64,000 nucleotides of DNA from assembly GCA_019240475.1 (NCBI GenBank), contig JAFAYI010000031.1:62001-126000 (forward strand). The letters run 5' to 3'. Of the stretch, positions 8,629-17,151 are shown piece after piece (position 1 is the stretch's first letter; each line of letters opens with the position of its first letter). A program made the translations under genes and the position numbers. Below the pieces are notes generated by a model. That model was not told where the DNA came from. It searched no databases and saw only the letters and a list, made by a program, of their open reading frames with translations. The DNA comes from Acidobacteriaceae bacterium (lineage in GTDB: Bacteria; Acidobacteriota; Terriglobia; Bryobacterales; Bryobacteraceae).

Positions 8629-10046
8629 GCCGACGCCTCCTTCGACTTGCTCAAGGGAATTCTCACGGTGAATCTCGTCTCGCCGGGGCGCGATACAAAG
8701 CTGACGTGACCGCGATGCTTGATAACGATACGATACACGGTATCCAGTCCCAGGCCGGTTCCTTCGCCAACAGGCTTGGTTGTAAAGAAAGGCTCGAATA
8801 CGCGAGGCTGCAATTCCGGCGGGATGCCCGGTCCGTTGTCCGCCACCTCTACAACCGCGGATCCTCCCTCGCGAGCCGTCTTGATATGAAGCTCTCCGCT
8901 CTGATTCATTGCGTCGATCGAGTTGGAAATCAGGTTTGTCCACACCTGATTTAACTCGCTGCCGTGCGCGCAGACGGGCGGCAGTGTCCGGTCATATTGG
9001 CGAACCACTTCGATTCCATCCTTTAGTCGATGGCGCAGCATGATGAGGGTGTTGTCGAGGCCGCTGTGAATATCGACCTCCTGCTCCGGCATTTGATCCA
9101 TGTAGGAATACTCCTTCACGGCGCGGACGAGCTCCGAGATCTTGCTAGCTCCGCTTTCCAGCTCTTCAATAAGACGGCTGATGGTAAAGGACGCGGTCAG
9201 CCGGGTGAGCGCATCTGCCAGAAATTCAGGTTGGATCTGTCGGGCGACTTCTTCCAGAGTGGCTTGATCACAGCCGGCGTCCACCAGCGCCGCGGCGACC
9301 GCCCACCCATCCGGAATACCATGACCTTCCATCCAGCTTGCAAATTCCTCTTCGCGCTCGCTCCGTTCCAGCGTGTCGAGGGCAGGACGTTCCCCCGCGT
9401 GTTCCTTCCAATCGCAGTCTAAACGAGCCATAAATACGCGAGCCTCTTGCGGCAAGCCGCGCTTATCTAGATGGAGCGCCGCCGTACGCAAGGTGGCGAG
9501 ACTATGCCGCAAATTCTGGCTTGCGCGCCGGACGGCCGCCGCCGGGTTGTTCAATTCGTGCGCCAGCCCTGCCGAGATCTTGCCGAGAGCCATTAGCTTC
9601 TCACGCTGTTGCTCCGCTATCGTCGTTTCGCGCACGCGGTCCGCTAACACGCTCACTAGGCGCTGATTGAGTTCCGGCATGCGTTGCAACATCTCTGCAA
9701 AGTAGTCTTTATGCAGAGTCGCGCCGCGACCTTCCGTGACAGCCCGGGCTGTTGACGGATAGTGTGTAAGCCGGGAATATGGCAGCAGACCGGTCACCTG
9801 CCCAGCGCGCATGACGTAAACGCGCCCATCGCTGCGTTCGGCCCGCACTTCTCCGCGAAACAGAACCAATAGGCGATCGGCCGGCGCTCCGGCATGAACG
9901 AGGACCTGACCCGGGTTCAATTCAAATGCTTCCATCTGCGAGGCTAACCATTCGAGCCCCGCTGCGGGGAGTCCTGAGAATACAGAAATTGCCGAAAGTT
10001 CATCAATGCCGGGGCGGACCGACGGGTTAGTAATCGCGCTGTCCAT
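8625..10046 (-). CDS. Sensor histidine kinase with cyclic-nucleotide-binding-like domain
   Basis: 473 residues, cytoplasmic. Residues ~20-130 form a CRP-like jelly roll (HAGAPADRLLVLFRGEV). The HisKA-like helix carries the phospho-acceptor in GLAHELNNPAAA and the catalytic domain shows NLISNSIDAM, DNGPGIP and GEGTGLGLD. It lies 3 bp downstream of the receiver-oxidoreductase gene, so that receiver is the likely phosphorylation partner. The ligand of the jelly roll cannot be told from sequence. Confidence 0.8.
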   Translation of the reverse strand: MDSAITNPSVRPGIDELSAISVFSGLPAAGLEWLASQMEAFELNPGQVLVHAGAPADRLLVLFRGEVRAERSDGRVYVMRAGQVTGLLPYSRLTHYPSTARAVTEGRGATLHKDYFAEMLQRMPELNQRLVSVLADRVRETTIAEQQREKLMALGKISAGLAHELNNPAAAVRRASQNLRHSLATLRTAALHLDKRGLPQEARVFMARLDCDWKEHAGERPALDTLERSEREEEFASWMEGHGIPDGWAVAAALVDAGCDQATLEEVARQIQPEFLADALTRLTASFTISRLIEELESGASKISELVRAVKEYSYMDQMPEQEVDIHSGLDNTLIMLRHRLKDGIEVVRQYDRTLPPVCAHGSELNQVWTNLISNSIDAMNQSGELHIKTAREGGSAVVEVADNGPGIPPELQPRVFEPFFTTKPVGEGTGLGLDTVYRIVIKHRGHVSFVSRPGETRFTVRIPLSKSKEASA

Positions 10047-10049
10047 CTT

Positions 10050-11720
10050 TCAGACCTTGCTCAGGTATTGGTGCACAAACTGTATTGCGACCGAGCCTTC
10101 TCCGACGCTCGAAGCGACGCGTTTGATGGAGCCATGCCGAACGTCACCGACTGCGAAGATGCCTGGTATGTTCGTCTCAAGCAGGCCGGGATCGCGATCC
10201 AACTGCCAGCCCTTGGGGCGCTTACCGTCGCGCATCAGGTCAGGGCCGGTTAACAGGAAACCGCGCTGGTCGCGTTCGAGCAGGCTGGCCACCCAGGCTG
10301 TGCAAGGCTCCGCGCCAATGAAGATGAACAGCGAGCTTGCCGGGACAGTTTGCTCTTCACCGCTGGCGTCGCACGCGATTGTTATGGCGCGCAGCCGATC
10401 CTCGCCCTCAACGGCGCTAACACGACTGCGGTACTCCACCTGAATATTTTCGGTTTTCTGGATCTGGTCCACCAGGTACTGCGACATAGACGCTCCAAGA
10501 GACGGAGCCCGCACAAGCATCACAACACGCCGGGCGTGTTGTGAAAAGAACATGGCTGCCTGGCCGGCCGAGTTTGCACCGCCAACTATGTAAACGTCTT
10601 CGCCCCGGCAAGAGATCGCCTCGGTCGCGCCGGCGCCGTAATAGACGCCCGCCCCTTGCAGCTTGTCGATGCCGGGTATATCCAGTGTGCGCCACTCAAC
10701 GCCGGTGGCCAATATCAACGCATGACAGGAGAGTTCCGTGCCATCTTTAAACCTAAGGTAGCGATAAGGACCATCGACCCGAATGCCGCTTGCCTCCTGC
10801 GGCGAGACAATCTCGACCCCGAAACGGCGCGCCTGGGTGACGGCGCGCATTGTCAAATCGGACCCTCTGAGGCCCGCTGGAAAGCCAAGATAATTCTCTA
10901 TTCGCGAACTGAGGCCGGCCTGTCCTCCCGGTGCTTGTCGCTCCACGATTAAGGTCTTGAGGCCCTCCGATGCTCCGTAGACAGCCGCGGCGAGCCCAGC
11001 CGGGCCGCCGCCGACAATGGCCACATCATAGAATTCTAGATCGGCGTGCAGCCGAAGCCCGAGCTTAGTAGCCACTTTCTCCCAGCCAGGTTGCTCGAGG
11101 CGGTCGCCATCCGGAAAGAAGATCAGCGGCAGCTTCAACTCATTAGAGCCAAGGCTTTGAACGAGCCGACCTACATCCTGGTCGCGCTCCGCGGCGTCGG
11201 CATCCATCCATTGAAAAGGCACTTGGTTGCGGGCTAGAAAATCGCGCATCTCATAAGACTGAGGGGACCAACGAGTCCCTAATACCCGCACGCCTTCAAA
11301 CGACGGCTTGTGCCTCGACGACCATTCATTCAGCAGGTCGTCCAACACTGGATAGAGTTGTTCTTCCGGCGGGTCCCAAGGCTTCAGCAGATAATGATGA
11401 AGCTGCACAATGTTTATCGCTTCTATGGCCGCTTCGGTGTCCGCATAGGCCGTTAGCAGAACGCGTTTAGCATCCGGGTACAGCTTCATTGCCTCATTAA
11501 GAGTTTGTATCCCGTTCATGTGCGGCATGCGGTAGTCCACTAAGAAAAGCGCGACGGGATCATTTCGCTGCCGCAAGCGCCGCAAGATATTCAGCGCGCC
11601 AGAGCCGGATTCGGCGCGCAGAATCCGGTAGGTCTGGTTATAACGCTGCCGTAGATCGCGTTCGATAGCGCTTAATACGTCCGCATCGTCGTCGATGGTC
11701 AGGATAACCGGTCTAGCCAT
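10050..11720 (-). CDS. Receiver domain fused to thioredoxin-reductase-like FAD/NAD(P) oxidoreductase without active-site CxxC
   Basis: About 556 residues from the ATG at 11720 (a GTG at 11735 would add five). The N-terminal receiver has acidic pocket IDDDAD and phosphorylatable Asp in LVDYRMPH. A thioredoxin/glutaredoxin-like segment (~140-225) lacks the CxxC (GTRWSPQSY). The rest is the two-domain TrxR fold: FAD site GGGPAGLAAA, NAD(P) site IVGGANSAGQ and closing motif AVGDV. Where thioredoxin reductase has CATC the sequence reads YYGAGATEA, so disulfide reduction by the usual route is impossible. It may pass electrons elsewhere or act as a redox sensor controlled by phosphorylation from the adjacent kinase. 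Confidence 0.8.
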   Translation of the reverse strand: MARPVILTIDDDADVLSAIERDLRQRYNQTYRILRAESGSGALNILRRLRQRNDPVALFLVDYRMPHMNGIQTLNEAMKLYPDAKRVLLTAYADTEAAIEAINIVQLHHYLLKPWDPPEEQLYPVLDDLLNEWSSRHKPSFEGVRVLGTRWSPQSYEMRDFLARNQVPFQWMDADAAERDQDVGRLVQSLGSNELKLPLIFFPDGDRLEQPGWEKVATKLGLRLHADLEFYDVAIVGGGPAGLAAAVYGASEGLKTLIVERQAPGGQAGLSSRIENYLGFPAGLRGSDLTMRAVTQARRFGVEIVSPQEASGIRVDGPYRYLRFKDGTELSCHALILATGVEWRTLDIPGIDKLQGAGVYYGAGATEAISCRGEDVYIVGGANSAGQAAMFFSQHARRVVMLVRAPSLGASMSQYLVDQIQKTENIQVEYRSRVSAVEGEDRLRAITIACDASGEEQTVPASSLFIFIGAEPCTAWVASLLERDQRGFLLTGPDLMRDGKRPKGWQLDRDPGLLETNIPGIFAVGDVRHGSIKRVASSVGEGSVAIQFVHQYLSKV

Positions 11721-11745
11721 AGCAAGCTTCGACACCCATAGCTTC

Positions 11746-12318
11746 TTATGTTTGATTCTCGCTCTTCAGGCGCTCACGGAGGGAATCGCGATCGAGGGCG
11801 CCGTCGTAACGCACTCCATTGATGAACAAGCCCGGAGTTCCATAAACGCCGTTCGCAACTCCTCGACGAAAGTCCTCCCGGACGCGCTGTTCGTAAGTGT
11901 GGTTCTTCAATTCTTCTCTGAAACGCGCGACGTCAAGCGATAAATCGCGCGCGTAAAGTTCCAAGTCTTTTCTTGTAAGCGCATTCTGGTTCTGGAACAA
12001 CACATCATGCATCTCCCAAAACCGGTCTTGGGCGCCCGCGGCTTCTGCTGCTTCCGCCGCTTGTTGGGCCTGGGGATGAATTCCCGACCGAGGGTAGTGA
12101 CGGAAAGCAAGCCGCATTTCGTCCATTAACGAGGCTCGCATCTCGCGAAGCGCAAAGAACAGACGGCCACAGTCGGGACATTGATAGTCTCCGTATTCAA
12201 CCAGCGTAAAGCGGGCATCCGCCGACCCTTGTACGTGGTCGTCCCCCTGGATGGGCAAGAGGAGTCGCGAAGAATCGAGATTGGTTTCACTCAATGAGCC
12301 CACTCTGAAGCGATGCAC
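11746..12318 (-). CDS. DsbA-family thiol-disulfide oxidoreductase
   Basis: 190 residues with thioredoxin-fold active site YQCPDC, a helical insertion and cis-Pro loop YGTPGLFING, as in DsbA/DsbG-like proteins. No signal peptide is seen, so it is probably cytoplasmic. The start used is a GTG at 12318; another GTG at 12303 is possible. It lies 25 bp upstream of the receiver-oxidoreductase gene on the same strand and could be its redox partner, which would supply the cysteines that the reductase lacks (inference). Confidence 0.75.
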   Translation of the reverse strand: MHRFRVGSLSETNLDSSRLLLPIQGDDHVQGSADARFTLVEYGDYQCPDCGRLFFALREMRASLMDEMRLAFRHYPRSGIHPQAQQAAEAAEAAGAQDRFWEMHDVLFQNQNALTRKDLELYARDLSLDVARFREELKNHTYEQRVREDFRRGVANGVYGTPGLFINGVRYDGALDRDSLRERLKSENQT

Positions 12319-12354
12319 GCACCGCTGGATTCGATGCGGCCTGTCAAATAAGAT

Positions 12355-13263
12355 TTACTTCGCACGGCTAGCCTTAACGGCCGCATACACTTCACGAGTG
12401 AATGCATCCGGAGTTAAACGTCCTTTTCCCCATCGCGCATCGAAGTTCGCAGTGGGATGCTCGGAAACTGCCTGGTCTTCGGTCAGACCTCGATCGATCA
12501 GGCGGCTTACCCTCTCTCGCACCGCTGAAATCATGTCGCGAAAAGCCGCGACATCTATCCCGGTAGTGGGTTTCCCCCGCGCCGGTACGACGCGGACTGT
12601 ACTTCCGGTCCACACCAACGCCTTTGCGAGACCGTCCAACGTGCCTCCATTGGCGGCATCGATCGCCGGATACCCATCACCCGGAAATACCTCCCCAAGA
12701 TAGATCACATTCGCGACATGAAAATGTGCAACAGCATCCGCATTGCTGTATCCGGCGGGCTGGTGAACAATATGGATGCCCTCGCCATTGAGGTCAAATG
12801 TGATCACTTGCGAAAAGGCGATGCGGGGGCGGTCGGCTTTCAGAGCTAAGAGGCGTGGCGGCAGTGGGCCGGGAGCACCCATCTTATGTCCGCCCAATGT
12901 TTCAAGCGCATTCTCTTGCATGGCCACAAACGCGCCACGCTCGCCCCATCCGGCGTCACCTTCGGAGCGGCTTGAATCTTCCGGGAAGACCACTACGTAT
13001 CGGAACGCAGACTTCGTTCGGGCAGCCAGCGCTCGACTGATCTCTGCTGTACTCGATCTGGATGGAGTTCCAACCAGGAGCGCGCCGTCGGGTCCTACCG
13101 AAGCAACGACATTGCCGCCCCCTGTTGCAAACACTAGCACGTTGGGAGTGATCTCGGTCACTTCAATAGCTTTGGCGCCCGAAGAAGTGGCTTCTCCTTG
13201 GGCTATGAGCGCCGCTATGAGAAGAACTCCACGGATTCGCGGAGGGATTTGCGTTCGAGTCAT
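12355..13263 (-). CDS. Exported metallo-beta-lactamase-fold protein lacking the HxHxDH motif
   Basis: 302 residues from the ATG at 13263, which gives a signal peptide (~1-30). The order of strands (VTEITPNVLVFATGGGNVVASVG, then a hydrolase-like core and HFHVANVIYLGEVFPGDGYPAID) resembles MBL-fold hydrolases related to quinoprotein relay proteins. At the expected HxHxDH position the chain reads FPEDSSRSEGDAGWGE, so the first metal site is missing. It is probably not a hydrolase of the normal type. Located 36 bp upstream of the DsbA-like gene on the same strand. Confidence 0.65.
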   Translation of the reverse strand: MTRTQIPPRIRGVLLIAALIAQGEATSSGAKAIEVTEITPNVLVFATGGGNVVASVGPDGALLVGTPSRSSTAEISRALAARTKSAFRYVVVFPEDSSRSEGDAGWGERGAFVAMQENALETLGGHKMGAPGPLPPRLLALKADRPRIAFSQVITFDLNGEGIHIVHQPAGYSNADAVAHFHVANVIYLGEVFPGDGYPAIDAANGGTLDGLAKALVWTGSTVRVVPARGKPTTGIDVAAFRDMISAVRERVSRLIDRGLTEDQAVSEHPTANFDARWGKGRLTPDAFTREVYAAVKASRAK

Positions 13264-13693
13264 GGTGAGGATTCTAACCTGGATTATGGAGGCGTGGCCC
13301 AATGCGGAGCTCAGGCGATCTGGCATAGCCTAAGCGTGAATTCTCCGCTACTCACACCAGATTGTAACGATCCATAGTCCACTTTCACTAACAAGCGAGA
13401 CGAGAGTATGCGACCTCTGGACGGCCAAGAAATCCAGAGAAGGAGCACGGAGACTACACACGCCGATGCCAGAGGCTTTGCGAGAAGACAGCTTGCAGGA
13501 AATGACCGCTTTTCTGCCCACCTCCCAAAATTGTTCACTTTCTGGCGGAGGTGTTCGAACGGCGCTGTTGTATTCTTGCTGGCGGTCGGCGCGGGCTATC
13601 CTCCTTCTGGCTGGATCTAGCCATGCTTCGGTTGACGGACTCGTAGCCTGTCGCGAACGGCTCGGCAGGTCGAGCGCGAGCGGATGGGCCTTC
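13264..13693. other. Intergenic stretch without a supported gene
   Basis: Only short competing reading frames on both strands. No terminator with a clear T-run, tRNA or repeat was recognised. It separates the MBL-like gene from the 3' end of the receptor gene. Confidence 0.4.
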
Positions 13694-16600
13694 TTAGAAG
13701 TTCAACTTTAATGCGAGTTGCAGAAGTCTCGGGGGCCCAGCTTGCAGAATCTGTCCGAATTCCGGAGACGCGAGGTCGTTCTCGGGGAGCATAAAGTTTG
13801 GATGGTTCAACGCATTGAACGCCTCCGCCCGGAATTCCAGACGAGCGGCTTCCGAGAGGGTGAAATTCTTGAACATGGATATGTCGGCGGTAGCGAGTCC
13901 TGGGCCACGCACCGAATTGCGGCCTTCGTTGCCAAATTCGCCAGGATTAGCGGCAGGCGTCAGTTCTTGAAAGGCGCTCCGACTTACCCATTCATTAGAT
14001 GTATGCGGCCCGTCGTTTGGATTTGCTAAGACGTTTGGACGACTGGAATAGAAGCCGGTGATTTCGGGTGCGGTTCCTTCCATAGGAGCGTTGTCACTGT
14101 CATACACAGTGAATGGCGTACCGGAAGCCAGAGTAACAATGGTGTTAACTTGCCAGCCATTGACGAATAATCCGAGTGCGCGAGGAACCTGGCGCCAGAT
14201 AGGCAGGGAATAGGTACCGCTAAACACGAAACGATTAGTCGCATCAAATAAGGACGGTCCGTGCTCGGCTGCGAGATTCAAGGGATTCTGCGCGAGGTCG
14301 TTTTCACCGGCGACGAGTGTCGGCGCCGATCCCGCGATGTTAAGAGACGAAACATAGTCCAGACTCTTCGACCACCAATACGACGCTTGAAAAGTAAGAT
14401 TCTTGCTGAGTTGGTGGGACAAAGATACCTGCAGGGCATGATATGTCGAGCTATTGTTGTCGGCGATCAATCCGACAGAGGCGAATGCGCAGGATCCTGA
14501 CGGATTGCAGTCGGCGTATTCGCGGCGTTGATCAGCGTTGCTGGTGGTTGCGCCGGGACCATAAATAGCGGGATCGGCTTCAATGAAGCGCGGCAGATGT
14601 GTTCCTTTGTTGCCGACGTAGCGAATATCGAATAGGTAAGAGTCGGAGAAGGCGCGTTCTATTGAGAAATCCCAATTTTGCGAGTACGGGGGGAGCATGC
14701 CCGATTGGACCGTAAGAACCGTGGCGGGGCGAACGAATTGCTGGAGGTCGAACGGCGGTGTGGTTCCATTATATGGATTAGCGAAATTCAGGCCAGGGCC
14801 GGGCAACTGATACGCTTCTGTCCAGGGCAAGGCGCTCACCGCCGCTTGCAAAGGTCCTGCGACGCCATTTGTATAACCGTCATAGAAGATTCCGTAGCCG
14901 GAGCGAATCGTGGTGCGAGCATCTCCAAGGGGATCCCATGCGAGACCGAATCGTGGCATAAACTCGTGATAGTCGACAGCCGCGATGCCCGCTGGCACTC
15001 CGGGGTCTCCTGGAAACAAGAGACCGGCCGGCGCGCTCGGATTGACTAGGGATTGGCGCCCGGGCTCCCAAGCGTTAAGCCGGTTGCGGATATCCGTATA
15101 CGGAGTATTTACTTCGTAGCGGAGACCGTAGCTCAGCGTGAGTCTCGGTGAGACACGCCATTCGTCTTGCGCATAACCAGCGGCGATCCACTTCCGCAAT
15201 CCGCGATTGAAATCTCCGCCTCCCTGAAAAAACTGTACGGGCTGGCCTAGTAAGAAGCTTGCAAAGGAATCGTTGGCCGGAAAAGGCGCGAATACAAAGA
15301 AGCCGTTTGTCGCAATACCAAGCAGCACATTGATTTGCTGCCGATCCAGGTCGCCTCCGAATTTGAAATTATGCGCTCCGCGTGTCCATGCCAAAGAATA
15401 GTAGCCTTGATAATCGTTTTGATAGGTATTCTGCGGGCCAGTAATTGGGTTGCCAACATCTGTGTAGCCGCTCAGGATTAAGTAAGGATCGCCAAGCTCA
15501 GAAGCCAAAGTCGGCTGATAGGTGAAGCCCAAGCTACTTGCCGGGCTGTGATTAGTGGCCGCGTCCTCCTGGAAAACATTGCGAAAGAAGGCTGTGCGAG
15601 CTGTTTGAACGAGCGAGGGCGAGAATAAGTGAACATAGGAGATGGTAGCGGAATAGGTCGTGATGTTGTCGGCTACCGGGAATCCGGGGACCCCCGAGCC
15701 ATTGATTGGCAAAGGATCTAATTCGTATTGCGTAGCGAACGAATATCGTGCAAAGAGCTGATCGCCATTGTTGAAGTAGTGGTCAAGCCGGCCGCCTCCC
15801 TGATCATAGTTGTTGGTGAGTAACTGAGTGGATGAAAAGAGCGAGGGTCCAATGTTGGGGAGTGGTATCAAGGATTCCGCTTTGAGCGAAATCGGATTCA
15901 GCAGGAATGGCGGTATTTGCCCTTCGATCCCGTTATAGCTAAAGGGGTGGCCGGTAAATTCATCAATGAGCGGTTCAGAGTTACCGTTACTGTCGGTTAG
16001 ACCTGAGAAATTACCAGACCTCTCGGCTGCCGTGGGCACGATCGCCGTTCTGGTTTCGCCTTGTCGGTCGCGCTGGCCTTCATAGTAGACAAAGAAGAAG
16101 TCTTTATCGTGGCGAATGGGGCCGCCAAGAGTCACTCCGAATTGGTTCTGATGCAAAGGCTCGGTGTTCACGGAGAAAAAGTTTCGGGCGTCAAAAGAAT
16201 TATTGCGGAGAAAGTCATAGAGATCGCCGTGGAACGCATTGGACCCGGACCTTGTGACGACAGTGGTCGTAGCGCCACTGGTTTCTCCATACTCAGGCGG
16301 CGCATTCGATGTAAGAATACGGAATTCGGTAATCGCATCCGGGGGGATACGAATGGCGAAACCGCCATTCACACTGTCGACATTCGTTACTCCATCGAGC
16401 AAATAGTTATTGCTCTCCGGAGGCTCTCCGTTCACCGCATATGCCTGATTAGCCCGCGCGATTCCACCTGCTTGCAGTAAACCCAAGGTCACAGGCGCCA
16501 CCCCAGGCTGTAACAGGCCGAGCTGCGTGATATTACGGCCGTTCAAAGGGAGGTCGATTGCATCGTGAGAAGTTACGACGTTTCCGAGGGTCGAACTGAC

Positions 16601-16987
16601 ATCTACCGTGGCGGGGGCTGAACTGATGTCGATTCTCTGCTTGTTGCCCGCCAATTCGAGCCTCACTGGAAGATCTACAACCCGATCCAGGTCGACTCGG
16701 ATGTTCAAGACCTCGTACGAAGAAAAGCCTTTCATCGAGACCTTCAGTCGGTAGGAGCCGACCGGCAGATAGGAGAAGTGGAAGGCGCCTATGCCAGAAG
16801 ACTCCTGCGTAGCGAGGAACCCGGTTGCAGGATTGGTGATCGTGATAGCGGCCTTCGGAATTATGGCGCCCGACGGATCTGAGACATGGCCTTCAACTGT
16901 TCCAGTTGGATCCTGGGCAAAAGTAAGAGTCGTCGCGACACAGAGGAGGAAAGGACCGAGCACGGTCCATTTGGCTGAATTTGACAT
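13694..16987 (-). CDS. Oar-type TonB-dependent outer-membrane receptor with carboxypeptidase-regulatory domain
   Basis: 1,097 residues. The ATG at 16987 gives a signal peptide ending TFAQ. Residues ~25-110 are a carboxypeptidase-regulatory beta-sandwich (TGTVEGHVSDPSGAIIPKA). A plug domain follows (DLPLNGRNITQLGLLQPG; SNNYLLDGVTNVDSV), and then a long barrel ending in the aromatic terminus LALKLNF used for outer-membrane insertion. The family is greatly expanded in Acidobacteria; the substrate (often glycans or peptides) is not predictable. Divergent from the propeller sensor kinase, which may regulate it. Confidence 0.85.
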   Translation of the reverse strand: MSNSAKWTVLGPFLLCVATTLTFAQDPTGTVEGHVSDPSGAIIPKAAITITNPATGFLATQESSGIGAFHFSYLPVGSYRLKVSMKGFSSYEVLNIRVDLDRVVDLPVRLELAGNKQRIDISSAPATVDVSSTLGNVVTSHDAIDLPLNGRNITQLGLLQPGVAPVTLGLLQAGGIARANQAYAVNGEPPESNNYLLDGVTNVDSVNGGFAIRIPPDAITEFRILTSNAPPEYGETSGATTTVVTRSGSNAFHGDLYDFLRNNSFDARNFFSVNTEPLHQNQFGVTLGGPIRHDKDFFFVYYEGQRDRQGETRTAIVPTAAERSGNFSGLTDSNGNSEPLIDEFTGHPFSYNGIEGQIPPFLLNPISLKAESLIPLPNIGPSLFSSTQLLTNNYDQGGGRLDHYFNNGDQLFARYSFATQYELDPLPINGSGVPGFPVADNITTYSATISYVHLFSPSLVQTARTAFFRNVFQEDAATNHSPASSLGFTYQPTLASELGDPYLILSGYTDVGNPITGPQNTYQNDYQGYYSLAWTRGAHNFKFGGDLDRQQINVLLGIATNGFFVFAPFPANDSFASFLLGQPVQFFQGGGDFNRGLRKWIAAGYAQDEWRVSPRLTLSYGLRYEVNTPYTDIRNRLNAWEPGRQSLVNPSAPAGLLFPGDPGVPAGIAAVDYHEFMPRFGLAWDPLGDARTTIRSGYGIFYDGYTNGVAGPLQAAVSALPWTEAYQLPGPGLNFANPYNGTTPPFDLQQFVRPATVLTVQSGMLPPYSQNWDFSIERAFSDSYLFDIRYVGNKGTHLPRFIEADPAIYGPGATTSNADQRREYADCNPSGSCAFASVGLIADNNSSTYHALQVSLSHQLSKNLTFQASYWWSKSLDYVSSLNIAGSAPTLVAGENDLAQNPLNLAAEHGPSLFDATNRFVFSGTYSLPIWRQVPRALGLFVNGWQVNTIVTLASGTPFTVYDSDNAPMEGTAPEITGFYSSRPNVLANPNDGPHTSNEWVSRSAFQELTPAANPGEFGNEGRNSVRGPGLATADISMFKNFTLSEAARLEFRAEAFNALNHPNFMLPENDLASPEFGQILQAGPPRLLQLALKLNF

Positions 16988-17151
16988 TAATCGTTTCCAG
17001 CAATGTAGCGGCAAACACCAGCAGTTGTCTTCCACCAGACGAGGGGCAATCCGCTACATCTTTCGGTGGATATCCGGTCGGGAATGGTGGCCGGGCCGAC
17101 TTGTTTGAAGTGTCCGCAGAGACAAGATCTAAACTAAACGTGATAGCTGAA

